A stretch of DNA of 64,000 nucleotides from Methylomicrobium agile (GTDB lineage: Bacteria > Pseudomonadota > Gammaproteobacteria > Methylococcales > Methylomonadaceae): positions 744,001-808,000 of the forward strand of contig NZ_JPOJ01000001.1 in assembly GCF_000733855.1 (NCBI RefSeq), given 5' to 3'. Numbering within the stretch: the first letter of the stretch is position 1; the number at the start of each line of letters is the position of its first letter. Shown here piece after piece: positions 36,477 through 48,221 of the stretch. The position numbers and the translations under genes were made by a program. Under the pieces are notes generated by a model, which did no database searches, was not told the origin of the DNA, and worked only from the letters and a program-made list of their open reading frames with translations.

Positions 36477-37268
36477 CTAGAGCCAGATCATTTTGGCCGC
36501 CATGATCAGCAACAACAACGCGAAGTAGCGTTTCAGTTTTTGCGCCGGAACGATCCCGGCCAGCTTCGCGCCGATCGGCGCGGTGAGCACGCTGGTCAAT
36601 ACGATTCCGGCGAACGCAGGCAGATAAATATACCCCAAACTCCATTCGGGCAACAGCGGCGCCTTGAAGCCCAGCAGGATATAACCGGCGGTTCCGGCAA
36701 TCGCGATCGGCAGCCCGCAGGCGCTGGACACCGCGACCGCATTCCGGATGGGAATCCGGAAATGCACCAGATACGGCACAGTCAGCGAGCCGCCCCCAAT
36801 CCCGATAATGGCCGATAGACTGCCGGTCAACAAGGCCATCGCATGATCCTGAAGCCGCGAAGAAGGTTTCCCGCCGACGTTCGGCTTTCTTTGCAGCGCC
36901 AACTGCAACGAGACATACAACAGATAGATAACGAACACGATCCGCAATACCTCGCCCGAAATCCGGTCGGCAATCACCGTACCGAGTACCGCCCCCGCCA
37001 TGATGCCGGGCACCAGACGCCAAACCTTGTCCCAGATCACCGCGCCGAGCCGATGGTGCGCGATCACCGATGCGATCGAGGTCAGGATGATCGTCGCCAA
37101 TGAAGTCGCGACCGACATGATCATCACCTGCCCCGGGGCGAACCCTTGCGCCGCGAACAACATCGCCAGCACCGGCACCATGATCAGGCCGCCGCCGATG
37201 CCGAAAAGTCCCGCAAACAAGCCGGCCACGGCACCCAGCAGCATGGCGGCTGAAAATAAAACGCTCAC
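36477..37268 (-). CDS. TauE/SafE-family (DUF81) sulfite/organosulfonate exporter-like permease
   Basis: This 263-residue protein has about eight hydrophobic helices and the two internal-repeat Gly motifs of the family: GLFGIGGGLIMVPVL near the start and IGIGGGSLTVPYLVHF in the middle. Members export sulfite, sulfoacetate or similar anions, but the substrate cannot be read from the sequence. It ends 38 bases before the dsbB start on the same strand, and is divergent from cca. Confidence 0.88.
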   Translation of the reverse strand: MSVLFSAAMLLGAVAGLFAGLFGIGGGLIMVPVLAMLFAAQGFAPGQVMIMSVATSLATIILTSIASVIAHHRLGAVIWDKVWRLVPGIMAGAVLGTVIADRISGEVLRIVFVIYLLYVSLQLALQRKPNVGGKPSSRLQDHAMALLTGSLSAIIGIGGGSLTVPYLVHFRIPIRNAVAVSSACGLPIAIAGTAGYILLGFKAPLLPEWSLGYIYLPAFAGIVLTSVLTAPIGAKLAGIVPAQKLKRYFALLLLIMAAKMIWL

Positions 37269-37358
37269 TTTTTCTCCCGAACCCGTTGACGGCTATCGGC
37301 TGCCGCCGTTTCGCCGTCTATGGTATGCTAAGAAGCTTCATCAATAAAGTCATCACAT

Positions 37359-38612
37359 ATGGAAATTTATCTGGTCGGCGGCGCAGTGCGCGACAGTTTG
37401 CTGAAGCTTCCGGTCGAAGAACGCGATTGGGTCGTCATCGGCGAAACGAACGAGTCGATGATCCGCCGGGGATTTCGGCCGGTAGGCAAGGATTTTCCGG
37501 TGTTCCTGCATCCGGACAGCCACGAAGAATACGCGCTGGCCCGAACCGAGCGCAAAACCGCGCCCGGCTACAGGGGGTTTGCGGTGAACGCGGCGCCGGA
37601 TGTCACCCTGGAGCAGGATTTGCTGCGCCGCGATCTGACGATCAATGCGATGGCGATGACCGCGGACGGCCGACTGGTCGACCCGTACGGCGGCCGCGCC
37701 GATCTTGAAAAGCGTATTTTGCGTCATGTATCTCCGGCTTTCGCGGAAGATCCGGTGCGCATTCTGCGGATTGCCCGCTTCGCGGCGCGCTATCAGCGCC
37801 TCGGCTTCACGGTCGCGCCGGAAACGCTCGCGCTGATGCGCAGGATGGTCGCGGCAGGCGAAGCCGACTTCCTGGTCCCCGAACGGGTCTGGGCCGAACT
37901 GGCGAAAGCCCTGAAAGAGCCCGGCCCGGCCGCCTTTTTCCGGACCCTCAGGGACTGCGGTGCGCTCGCGGCCGTGTTTCCGGAAATCGACCGCCTGTTC
38001 GGCGTGCCGCAGCCCGAGAAGCATCATCCCGAAATCGACACCGGCGTGCATACGCTGATGTGTCTGGAACAGGCCGCACGGCTGTCCGCTAAACCCGTCG
38101 TCCGGTTCGCCGCGCTGACGCATGACCTCGGCAAAGGGGTCACGCCGAAGGACAACTGGCCGCATCACTACGGGCACGAGCAGCGCGGGCTCGGCGTGCT
38201 GGAGACAATGTGCGCGCGCCTGCGCGTGCCGAACGCGTTCAAGGCGCTCGCACTGCAAGTCGCCAAATACCATACCCATTGCCATAAGGCGTTCGAACTG
38301 CGGCCGGGCACCCTGACCGATACGCTGGCCGCGCTAGGAGCATTCAAACCTCGCCATTCGCTCGACGATTTTTTAGCGGCGTGCGAAGCGGATGCCAGAG
38401 GCCGCAAGGGCTTTGAAGGGCGGCCCTACCCGCAAGCCGAATTCATGCGCGGCGCGGCGCGGGCCGGCGCCGAGGCGGATACCGCCTCCATACTGAACGG
38501 CGGCCTGAAGGGACCGGAGATCGGCGAAGCGGTCCGCCTGGCGCGCATTGCGGCGATCGGCGATTTTACCCGGCAACATCTTGCGGGCCGGGAGATAAAG
38601 GAAAAACCTTGA
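37359..38612 (+). CDS. cca: tRNA CCA nucleotidyltransferase (multifunctional, HD domain)
   Basis: The protein is 417 residues, with the class II nucleotidyltransferase start [15 protein letters not shown] and the [11 protein letters not shown] segment, and a C-terminal HD phosphohydrolase domain (HDLGKG in [19 protein letters not shown]). This form adds or repairs CCA and has 2',3'-cyclic phosphodiesterase and phosphatase activities. All tRNAs here already encode CCA, so repair is the likely role. Confidence 0.95.
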   Translation: MEIYLVGGAVRDSLLKLPVEERDWVVIGETNESMIRRGFRPVGKDFPVFLHPDSHEEYALARTERKTAPGYRGFAVNAAPDVTLEQDLLRRDLTINAMAMTADGRLVDPYGGRADLEKRILRHVSPAFAEDPVRILRIARFAARYQRLGFTVAPETLALMRRMVAAGEADFLVPERVWAELAKALKEPGPAAFFRTLRDCGALAAVFPEIDRLFGVPQPEKHHPEIDTGVHTLMCLEQAARLSAKPVVRFAALTHDLGKGVTPKDNWPHHYGHEQRGLGVLETMCARLRVPNAFKALALQVAKYHTHCHKAFELRPGTLTDTLAALGAFKPRHSLDDFLAACEADARGRKGFEGRPYPQAEFMRGAARAGAEADTASILNGGLKGPEIGEAVRLARIAAIGDFTRQHLAGREIKEKP

Positions 38613-39111
38613 GCAAGGCGAGAGAATGGTTTCTCCGGTATCCGAGTCCATGATGTTGAAGAGCGTCTCGATCGGCTGGCCAACGGCCTCTTCAGCCGGT
38701 CAACTGTTCGGCAATCGGATTCATTCCGGTGATGGAACCCTGTCTGCCGGTCGTGATCAAGCCGTTGCCAATCGCCTGCAAAGTCACCGCCAACAACTGT
38801 TCGCGCTGCTTGAGCACTTTTAGGGTATGCTGTAGAACCTGATGGTTCTGTTCCAGAATGCGTCCAAGCCGCGTCAATTCACCCTCGCCGGACAACGGAT
38901 TTTTAACCGAAGGATCGTTTTCCGAGATTTTTTTGACTGCAGCCGTTTTAAAAAATCCAGGACGGCCGCTTCGGTACGCTGGCGCATCAACCGCCCGCGT
39001 ATTGTGGTAATCGAGCCCTACGACACCGGACAGCAAACCAATAAACGGCAAAAAACTGCTCAGCGGCAACCATATTTTGAGGCGGTAAGAACGGAAAGTC
39101 GTCCGGGTCAT
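38613..39111 (-). pseudogene. Truncated membrane PAS sensor (GGDEF/EAL-type), frameshifted
   Basis: An N-terminal transmembrane helix (WLPLSSFLPFIGLLSGVVGL) and a coiled region lead into the start of a PAS domain (QAIGNGLITTGRQGSITGMN, then PIAEQLTG), where a TGA stops the frame at 38692-38694. PAS residues continue in another frame (EEAVGQPIETLFNIM, DSDTGETILSP) and run directly into the cca end, where the homology stops. The expected signalling output domain is missing. This looks like the leftover 5' end of a c-di-GMP enzyme gene. Confidence 0.65.
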
Positions 39112-39325
39112 TCGATTGCCTCGACTTCATCCGGAATTGATTGTAGAGGGAAACAAAAAGCACTGCGCCCGATGCATCAGCAGGCAACATCGACACAGGC
39201 AAAGGCTTAGAAAAGTATGCATGGATTTCGGTATAGCTGGGGCACAAACTGATTCCGATAGACTCGCGGCCTATTCCTTATGAATTATAGTAAAATCTTC
39301 TTTTCTAACCAGCCGCTCTTTCGAA

Positions 39326-39808
39326 ATGCCCTCTTTTGACATTGTTTCCGAATTCGATAAACAGGAAGCCCGTAACGCGGTGGATCAGGCCAACAAGGAA
39401 GTCTCGACCCGCTTCGACTTCAAAGGCACCCACTCCAGCTACGAACTGAACGACAATAAGCTCCTGATGACCTCCGGCTCGGAATTTCAACTGCAGCAAA
39501 TGCTCGATATCGTACAGACCAAGCTGACCAAACGCGGCGTCGATATCGGCTGCCTGGACATTGCGGAACCTAAAGCGAGCGGCAAGGTCGTGCGCCAGGA
39601 AATCACGCTTAAACAGGGCATCGATCCGGCGCTGGCCAAAAAAATCGTCAAAATGATCAAGGACAAAAAATTGAAAGTGCAGGCCGCGATCCAGGGGGAT
39701 CAGGTCCGCGTGACCGGCAAACAGCGCGACGATCTGCAGGAGGTGATTCAAATGCTGAAGCAGGAGAAGCTGGAGATGCCTCTGCAGTACATCAACTTCA
39801 GGGATTGA
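39326..39808 (+). CDS. YajQ-family nucleotide-binding protein
   Basis: This 160-residue protein begins [20 protein letters not shown] and contains [16 protein letters not shown] and [15 protein letters not shown], the two-domain YajQ pattern. Family members bind c-di-GMP or nucleotides, and in some hosts act as c-di-GMP effectors. An intrinsic terminator lies downstream at 39934-39959. It stands alone between the sensor remnant and convergent ppiD. Confidence 0.94.
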   Translation: MPSFDIVSEFDKQEARNAVDQANKEVSTRFDFKGTHSSYELNDNKLLMTSGSEFQLQQMLDIVQTKLTKRGVDIGCLDIAEPKASGKVVRQEITLKQGIDPALAKKIVKMIKDKKLKVQAAIQGDQVRVTGKQRDDLQEVIQMLKQEKLEMPLQYINFRD

Positions 39809-39933
39809 TTTTCAATGGGTGAGTTCAACCGAAAATGGCTTTCCGGCCTAGCCTGCCAAGTTTTCAATGCCCGGCCGGCCTTTCGACAATAAGGCAGGTA
39901 GGGGTGGCCATGTCCCATCATCAGGACATACAA

Positions 39934-39959
39934 AAAAAGGGAGCCGAAGCTCCCTTTTT
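39934..39959. terminator. Bidirectional intrinsic terminator
   Basis: AAAAAGGGAGC pairs exactly with GCTCCCTTTTT around the loop CGAA, so there is a U-run after the stem on both strands. It lies between the converging yajQ and ppiD genes and would end both transcripts. Confidence 0.85.
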
Positions 39960-39964
39960 ATTTT

Positions 39965-41845
39965 TTATTGCGTTTTGGCCTCGCCGGCGGACTGATTGAT
40001 CTCGATATCCGCATCGGCTTCGAGCGTCGCCAGCATCGCATTGAAGTCGGCCTGTCCGAAAGCCCTGGCGATATTCTTGGTCGCCAGATCCATTTTCTTC
40101 TTGTCGTCCTCGCTCATCACGCCCGGCGCCACCTGGGTCAGGCTGGCCACGGCCTGCGAGCCGTCCGGCAGTTCGGCAACCAGAATCGTCGGCTTGCCTG
40201 CCTGAGGCTTCGCCGCTTTGAATACCGCCTCGCTGAGCGCGTCGGGTATCTCGGTCTTGCTGCGCGTATAGCCGGTCAGCGTTTTCACTTCGAGCTTCTC
40301 GTTCGCGGCCAGATTCGCCAGCGTCTCGCCGGAGCGCAATGCTTCCTTCAGTTTTTGCGCTTTTTCGAGGGCCTGCTTTTTGGCCTTCTCCGTCTGCAGT
40401 TGCGCGACGATGCCGGCTTTTACGCTGTCCAGCGCCTGGATCGCGGCCGGTTTATGATCGAGCTTGCGAAGCACGACCACATGCTCGGGGCTGACTTCGA
40501 CCGGCGCGCTATTGTTGCCTTGCAGCACTTCATCGGAAAACGCCGCTTCGCGGATTTTCGGATTCGCGGCAATGCCGACGCCGGTCGCCTTGGTAAAGAA
40601 GTCGGTTTTATTCACCGTCAACCCCAGCGCCTTGGCGACCGCATCCAGATTATCCGGATTTTCGTAACTCATCTCGGCCAGTTTTTCGCCCGAATCGTAA
40701 AATACCGATTCGGCCTGCGCTTTCCGGTAAGCCTTCTCGACTTCGGCCTTCACTCTGTCGAACGGTTTCGTTTCTCCCGGCACCAGTTCGGTCACCTTGA
40801 TCAGATGATAGCCGAACGACGATTTGACCGGCTCGGAGACTTCGCCCAGTTTAAGCTTGCCGACGGCCTCTTCGAACGCCTTTTCCATCGAGCCGGCATT
40901 GAACAGGCCCAAATCGCCGCCGTTCTTCGCGGTCAGCTTATCGTCGGATACTTCGGCGGCCAGTTTCGCGAAGTCTTTGTTCGCCAGTTCGGCTTTCGCT
41001 TTCTGCGCCTTGGCAAGCACGGCTTTTTCGTCGGTATCCTTATTGACCGCGAACAGGATATGGCTGATCTTGCGGCGTTCCGGCGTACTGTACTGATCCT
41101 TTTGCTCGGCGTAGTACGCTTTCAGCTTATCCTCGTTGACTTCGACCTTCTGCGAAATCGCATCCAGCGACAACTCCACGTAGGCGACCGAGATCTGCTC
41201 GGGCGTTTTAAACCGATCCTGATGCTGCTGGTAATAAGCGTTGATTTCTTCGTTGGAAGGCTGTTCGGTCAGCTTCGGCAACGCCACGGTGACATAGTCG
41301 AAATCGCGCTGCTGATTCTGAATCTTGAAAAAACTCTCGACATCGTAAGGCGTCGCAAAACCGGTATCGGAAACGCTTTCTTGCAGTTGCTCCATGATCA
41401 GCGCATTCTTGATTCTCGCCACGAATTCGTTCGAATTCATCCTTTGCGCACTCAAGAGCGATTTGTAGCGCTGCTCGTTAAATTTGCCGTCGACCTTGAA
41501 GTAATCGAGATTTTTGATGAAATCGCGCGCTTCCTGATCGGTCGCGACCAAACCTTTCGCATGCGCATATTGCAACAGGACCTCGTCCTTGATCAGCTTG
41601 TCGAGCGCCTGCGCTTTCAACGTCCGTTCGTCGATGCCCAGGCCGCGGAACTGCTGCGCATACTGCTCATAGGCCCGGTTTACGTCGTTCTGATAAAAAT
41701 CTTTATCGCCTACCGAAGCTACCGGGGCAACTTTCCCGGCATCAACATAATTCTGGATGCCCCATAACGCAAACGGGATACCGATCGCCAGCAAGATGAC
41801 CCATGCGAACGCGCCTTGCGTCTTTTCTCTGATTGTCGTCAGCAT
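39965..41845 (-). CDS. ppiD: Membrane-anchored periplasmic chaperone/peptidyl-prolyl isomerase PpiD
   Basis: The protein is 626 residues, with an N-terminal membrane anchor (about 14-32, AWVILLAIGIPFALWGIQNYV) and SurA-like chaperone helices. One parvulin domain (about 262-355; KISHILFAVNKDTD, GDLGLFNAGSM, PVKSSFGYHLIKV) follows, then a long C-terminal chaperone region. It lies after lon-hupB, as in E. coli, but here two tRNAs and a terminator intervene. Confidence 0.92.
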   Translation of the reverse strand: MLTTIREKTQGAFAWVILLAIGIPFALWGIQNYVDAGKVAPVASVGDKDFYQNDVNRAYEQYAQQFRGLGIDERTLKAQALDKLIKDEVLLQYAHAKGLVATDQEARDFIKNLDYFKVDGKFNEQRYKSLLSAQRMNSNEFVARIKNALIMEQLQESVSDTGFATPYDVESFFKIQNQQRDFDYVTVALPKLTEQPSNEEINAYYQQHQDRFKTPEQISVAYVELSLDAISQKVEVNEDKLKAYYAEQKDQYSTPERRKISHILFAVNKDTDEKAVLAKAQKAKAELANKDFAKLAAEVSDDKLTAKNGGDLGLFNAGSMEKAFEEAVGKLKLGEVSEPVKSSFGYHLIKVTELVPGETKPFDRVKAEVEKAYRKAQAESVFYDSGEKLAEMSYENPDNLDAVAKALGLTVNKTDFFTKATGVGIAANPKIREAAFSDEVLQGNNSAPVEVSPEHVVVLRKLDHKPAAIQALDSVKAGIVAQLQTEKAKKQALEKAQKLKEALRSGETLANLAANEKLEVKTLTGYTRSKTEIPDALSEAVFKAAKPQAGKPTILVAELPDGSQAVASLTQVAPGVMSEDDKKKMDLATKNIARAFGQADFNAMLATLEADADIEINQSAGEAKTQ

Positions 41846-42027
41846 ATGCTTTTTACCTTAAAGAAACCCTCGATTGAAGGCAAAACCCCATTGCCGTCAA
41901 GCCAATGACTGAAATTTTCCTCCTCCGGAAAGAGAAGGATCAATAAAGCGTCCCTGTATTCATTTCCTCTTTGCCCTTCCCTCGCGGAGGACCTTGACTT
42001 TATCGCAGTGCGGCAAAACCCGATTAA

Positions 42028-42067
42028 AAAAAAAGCCCCGGACCGAAAGGTACGGGGCTTTCTTGTT
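42028..42067 (-). terminator. Intrinsic terminator after the hupB-tRNA unit
   Basis: AAAGCCCCG pairs with CGGGGCTTT around a roughly 10-base loop, with a run of Ts on the minus strand (complement of the A-tract at 42026-42034). It lies downstream of tRNA-Asp in the minus direction and should end the hupB-tRNA-Val-tRNA-Asp transcript. Confidence 0.8.
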
Positions 42068-42068
42068 T

Positions 42069-42145
42069 TGGCGGAGCGGACGGGGCTCGAACCCGCGACC
42101 CCCGGCGTGACAGGCCGGTATTCTGACCAACTGAACTACCGCTCC
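42069..42145 (-). tRNA. tRNA-Asp (GTC anticodon)
   Basis: A 77-nt cloverleaf on the minus strand begins GGAGCGGTAGTTCAG. The anticodon loop CTGTCAC gives GTC, and the CCA end is encoded. It lies six bases after tRNA-Val and just before a terminator. Confidence 0.95.
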
Positions 42146-42151
42146 AAAGTC

Positions 42152-42227
42152 TGGTGGGTGCTGAGGGGTTCGAACCCCCGACCCTCGCCTTGTAAGGGCG
42201 ATGCTCTCCCAGCTGAGCTAAGCACCC
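42152..42227 (-). tRNA. tRNA-Val (TAC anticodon)
   Basis: A 76-nt cloverleaf on the minus strand begins GGGTGCTTAGCTCAG. The anticodon loop CTTACAA gives TAC, and the CCA end is encoded. It lies 16 bases after the hupB stop, so it is probably cut from a transcript shared with hupB. Confidence 0.95.
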
Positions 42228-42243
42228 GACTTAAAGATTGCCA

Positions 42244-42513
42244 TTATACAGCATCTTTTAAAGATTTGCCAACCTTAAATGAAGGAATTTTTGCAGCCTT
42301 GATCGTAATTTCTTCTCCGGTCTGCGGATTACGGCCCTTGCGCTCGGGTCTTTCCTTCACGGAAAACGTGCCGAAACCGACCAGCGTGACCGAATCGCCG
42401 GCTTTCAGGGCTTCTTCCACGGCTTTGGTGAAGCCGTCCAGAGCGCGACCGGCGTCAGCCTTGGTCAAGCCGGAAGACTGTGCGATTGCGTCGATTAATT
42501 CCGATTTATTCAT
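42244..42513 (-). CDS. hupB: DNA-binding protein HU
   Basis: HU (89 residues) is a dimeric nucleoid protein. It begins [20 protein letters not shown] and has the DNA-binding arm [17 protein letters not shown] and the end segment [13 protein letters not shown]. Length and sequence are standard. It follows lon on the same strand, the gammaproteobacterial lon-hupB arrangement. Confidence 0.97.
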   Translation of the reverse strand: MNKSELIDAIAQSSGLTKADAGRALDGFTKAVEEALKAGDSVTLVGFGTFSVKERPERKGRNPQTGEEITIKAAKIPSFKVGKSLKDAV

Positions 42514-42692
42514 TATTGTTCCCCCTTAGGAAGTTCTATTCTATGTTCGTTCAGTAAAACCCGGTTCAATCCTTATGGGCGCGAAAACCACACAGGAAGC
42601 TACAGTTATATCAAGCGCGATTCCTTACTGTCAAGCCTGGAACGCTTGAAATAACTGCATTTCCGCGCTTTCGCCGCAAAAAGCGGCAAAGC

Positions 42693-45125
<2,433 letters not shown>

Positions 45126-45241
45126 TTCAGGAACCTTCGGCACTATTCTTTAGGAGTAAAAATTATGGGGACGCCTTGAAAAATAACAACCGTTCAAGAA
45201 AATTATTCCCCTCATTCAAAGTCTTAATTTGTGTTCTTTTT

Positions 45242-45270
45242 TTGACAATTTACCATATAACTCCGCTAAT
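45242..45270 (+). promoter_or_regulatory. Sigma-70-like promoter for the slp gene
   Basis: A perfect TTGACA (45242-45247) is followed 17 bases later by GCTAAT, with TAATAT overlapping it two bases further on. It lies about 65 bases upstream of the slp start in an AT-rich stretch. The -10 is imperfect. Confidence 0.45.
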
Positions 45271-45333
45271 ATCCGATCGAAAATTTTTTAAACCGCGAAA
45301 TATCCTCTTCAAACCGGCTATGGAGACCCTCCG

Positions 45334-45882
45334 ATGAAGTATTTGCCATTGCTCATTCTCTGCTTGTCGTTAACCGCCTGCTCCACCTTGCCGCCGGCCA
45401 TTGAAAACCCGCCCGCGGTCGATATTTCGTATTCCCAAGCAACCGGCGATATTGCCCACTACCGGAAATATCCGGTGCGCTGGGGAGGGGTGATCATTGA
45501 CGTGCTGAACGAGCAATCGTTCAGCCGGCTCCAGGTCATTGCCTATCCGCTGAACAGCTACGGGCGCCCGGTCCGGGACAAACCGCCGCAAGGACGTTTT
45601 TACATCTACAGCAATACGTTTCTCGATCCAGCGATCTATGAGAAAGATAAAGAGGTCACTGCGGCCGGAGTGCTGAAGGGCGACGAAGCGTTGATGGTTG
45701 GGAAAAAAAACCTCAGGCTGCCGGCGCTCCAGGCCACTACGCTGCATCTATGGCCCCAATACGAACGCATGCCTTATTATTACAACGGCGGCTTCGGCCC
45801 CGGCGGCTTCTATCCCTATCCGGGCTATTACGGGTATCCTTATTTCTGGGGCGGATACTACGGCTATTATCCCCGTTACTAG
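45334..45882 (+). CDS. Slp-family outer-membrane lipoprotein
   Basis: The 182-residue protein has a lipoprotein signal with lipobox SLTACS (Cys about residue 16) and the Slp pattern: SYSQATGDIAHYRKYPVRWG, YPLNSYGRPV, FLDPAIYEKDKEVTAAG. E. coli Slp is induced by starvation and acid. The last about 35 residues are Tyr/Gly/Pro-rich (GGYYGYYPRY). The stop codon TAG is the first bases of an inverted-repeat element that begins at 45879, so the natural end of the protein may once have been different. Confidence 0.88.
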   Translation: MKYLPLLILCLSLTACSTLPPAIENPPAVDISYSQATGDIAHYRKYPVRWGGVIIDVLNEQSFSRLQVIAYPLNSYGRPVRDKPPQGRFYIYSNTFLDPAIYEKDKEVTAAGVLKGDEALMVGKKNLRLPALQATTLHLWPQYERMPYYYNGGFGPGGFYPYPGYYGYPYFWGGYYGYYPRY

Positions 45883-46102
45883 AGCATTTTCGCTTTGGGT
45901 CTATGGCCTTCGTAAGGAAAGCACGTCATTCCGGCAGAGCCTGCCCCGGTCAGGGATTGAGACGACTGCACTCGTAGGGTACGCTGTGCGTACCTTTCGA
46001 CATTGAGGGTACGCACAGCGTACCCTACGAGGTTGGACTTAACGGCAGGGCACCCTTCAGACGGTAAGGACTTCCCTAAAAAACGATATGAAAATGCTCT
46101 AG
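45879..46102. mobile_element. MITE-like element with 13-bp terminal inverted repeats
   Basis: CTAGAGCATTTTC (45879-45891) is the exact inverse complement of GAAAATGCTCTAG (46090-46102). The 224-base unit has no gene and carries the REP pair at 45974-46028 in its middle. A shorter match to the same end (CGATATGAAAATGC) occurs at about 15498-15512. It overlaps the slp stop codon. No direct target duplication is obvious. Confidence 0.55.
45974..46028. repeat. REP pair, GTAG-type, exact inverted copies
   Basis: GTAG followed by the perfect hairpin GGTACGC-TGT-GCGTACC (45974-45994) is repeated exactly in inverse orientation at 46008-46028, ending in CTAC. The same 21-base unit recurs exactly at 48363-48383. 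The GTAG head plus palindrome is the known REP signature recognised by RAYT proteins. Confidence 0.8.
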
Positions 46103-46374
46103 CGGAACGCGAATCGGCCCCATCCTTTGACGGATGTCCTTGCGTCAGGGGCCGACGCATCCTTTTACGGCGAGAGCCGCGACAAGGGAGGAAAAGCCGT
46201 TGTCCAAGCGCGGGCAAATAATCGAGAAACGCTGCCTTACCGGATTCGGATCGGTGATCCTACGCTTCGATGACGCCGGTTCTGCTTCCCAAAACCGGCC
46301 GGCAGCCACTTAAATTTCGGATTTGAATTCGGTTTAAAGCGTATAATGCGGGAACCGATTCCATCGTCACCCCC

Positions 46375-46788
46375 ATGTTGTTATCGAGTCATTCATTTTT
46401 ACCGCTTTTGCTGGTCATTCTGCAATTTTTTGCCCCGCTGCTGCACGCGCATACCAGCCAGCCAGACCCGCAGTTCGGCCTGCACGTTCCGGGGCTTGAA
46501 GCTTACGGCGCACCCGCCGGCGGCGTGATCGCCGCTCAGCCCGAGTCAAGCTATGCGGACGCCGCGGACTGCATCGTTGCGGTCGATGACGGTTTCCGTG
46601 AAAAACAACCCGGCCTCTCCGGCAAGCCTTTTCCCGACGGCACCGGTCCGGCGCTTCTGCCCCGGCTTTTCTGCCCCGATGCCTCTCCCGCCGTATCCCG
46701 GACGGAATTTCCTCAGCCCCCGCTGCCCGCTTCGCGGCATCGTTCGCCTTCCCCCGCCGCTCCGCGCGCACCTCCGCTGGCCGCATAA
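46375..46788 (+). CDS. Small exported protein before the RND operon (CzcI-like position)
   Basis: This 137-residue protein has a signal peptide (about 1-25, LPLLLVILQFFAPLLHAHT) and a Pro/Ala-rich remainder with no clear domain. It lies just upstream of the RND operon and in the same direction, where metal-responsive operons often carry a small exported protein. It is possible that it binds or senses the metal, but nothing in its sequence shows that. The signal peptide favours a real gene; the C-terminus may be low-complexity. Confidence 0.6.
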   Translation: MLLSSHSFLPLLLVILQFFAPLLHAHTSQPDPQFGLHVPGLEAYGAPAGGVIAAQPESSYADAADCIVAVDDGFREKQPGLSGKPFPDGTGPALLPRLFCPDASPAVSRTEFPQPPLPASRHRSPSPAAPRAPPLAA

Positions 46789-46919
46789 CGGCCTGTTCCA
46801 TTCCTTAATCGGAAGTTTAAGTCGCCAGGTTTAGACGCTCGCCGCGCATTCGCGCGCGGTCGCGCGTCACTGCCTGCCTCATCCGGAGCGGCGCTGCCGC
46901 CGCATTGAGCATTGAACCT

Positions 46920-48221
46920 ATGAATGCATTGAATCTTTATCCGTCCGGCCGCGCTGCCGCAGCTCTGGGCGCGGCTCTATTGTCTTTCGCTGCGCAGGCG
47001 GAAGATATCGCCCGGCCGCCGGAATTCCATCGGAACATTCAACCGACTATCGACCATTTCGATCCGATCGAAGTCGATCCCACCTTGAATCTGACCCAAG
47101 TGATCGACCTGACGCTGGAAAAATATCCCGACTCCGCCTGGCTCGCCGCGCAGGAAGCGGAAGCGGCGGCGATTCTGGAGCGCAGCAAAAGCTGGACATC
47201 CGGAGCCGCGCGGGCGGGACTGGCGTATCAGGAAGCGACCAGCGGCACGCTGCACTATATCGACGCGATCGTACAGGTGCCTTTGTGGAACCCCGGCCAG
47301 CGCGATGCGGAACGCAGCCTGGCCGACCGCGCGCAAGCAGACGCCGAATCGCAATCGAAGGCAGTCCGCCTGCGCGTCGCCGGCCTGATCCGCACCGCGC
47401 TTTGGGACATGGAACTGCAAAAAGTCCGCCATCAGCAGGCGCTGGCCGAAGTCGACACTTACGGGCAGTTATTCGACAAAATCCGGCGCCGGGTCGAGCT
47501 GGGCGATCTGCCTGAAGCCGACCTGCTGCTGGCGGAAACCGAACTCCTGCAAAAACGTTCGGCCCTGACCCTGGCCGAAGCGGAATTCATGCACGCGCGC
47601 AAACGCTACGCGACGATCACCCAGACTTCCCGCATTCCGGCCGAATTCAACGAAAATCTGGCGGAGCTGGGCGAGATTCAAAAAATCCATCCGGCCCTGG
47701 CGGCCTTGAACGGCCGGATCGAACGCAAGAAAGCCCAGATCGAAGCGTTGAGATTGACCGGCTCCGGCCAGCCGGATCTGACCGTAGGCATCAACAGCGA
47801 CCGTCCGAGCGATCACGATCCGCGCAGTAACAATACCGAAAGCTTCAACATCGCCGTTTCGGTGCCCTTCGGCGGCAGTGCGCACCTGCAGCCGCAGATT
47901 GCCGCGCTGCAGGTCGAGGAATCCCGTCTGCTGGCCGATTATCAACAGCTTTATCGGGACCTGGAGTTGGCGCATCACGAAGCCGAACACAACCTCGAAG
48001 TGAACAAGGCGGAGCTGAAAATCGCCGAAGAAATGCGACAGGTCGCCGAAGCCCACATGCGGATGATGGAAATCAGCTTTTCGGCCGGTGAAATCGATTT
48101 GATGGATTTGCTGCGAGTCAAGGCCAGAACCCAGCAGGCGATTCTGAATGCGAAGGAACGCTCGGTGATCCTGCAGCGCGATATTGCGCTTTACAATCAG
48201 ACGGTAGGAATGATGCCATGA
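46920..48221 (+). CDS. TolC-family outer-membrane channel of heavy-metal RND efflux system
   Basis: The protein is 433 residues from the ATG at 46920, with signal peptide MNALNLYPSGRAAAALGAAL to about 32. Two OEP repeats of long helices follow, with the family segments LTQVIDLTLEKYPDS and VAVSVPFGGSA (near 315). An upstream TTG at 46905 is open but unneeded. Its stop overlaps the adaptor start by four bases (ATGA). It forms the outer-membrane exit duct of the tripartite pump. Confidence 0.88.
   Translation: MNALNLYPSGRAAAALGAALLSFAAQAEDIARPPEFHRNIQPTIDHFDPIEVDPTLNLTQVIDLTLEKYPDSAWLAAQEAEAAAILERSKSWTSGAARAGLAYQEATSGTLHYIDAIVQVPLWNPGQRDAERSLADRAQADAESQSKAVRLRVAGLIRTALWDMELQKVRHQQALAEVDTYGQLFDKIRRRVELGDLPEADLLLAETELLQKRSALTLAEAEFMHARKRYATITQTSRIPAEFNENLAELGEIQKIHPALAALNGRIERKKAQIEALRLTGSGQPDLTVGINSDRPSDHDPRSNNTESFNIAVSVPFGGSAHLQPQIAALQVEESRLLADYQQLYRDLELAHHEAEHNLEVNKAELKIAEEMRQVAEAHMRMMEISFSAGEIDLMDLLRVKARTQQAILNAKERSVILQRDIALYNQTVGMMP

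Noticed and set aside
45163-45198. Sigma-32 promoter for lon
   Set aside because: CCCCATAA resembles the -10 element, but the CTTGAA is about 21 bases away, too far for a reliable match.
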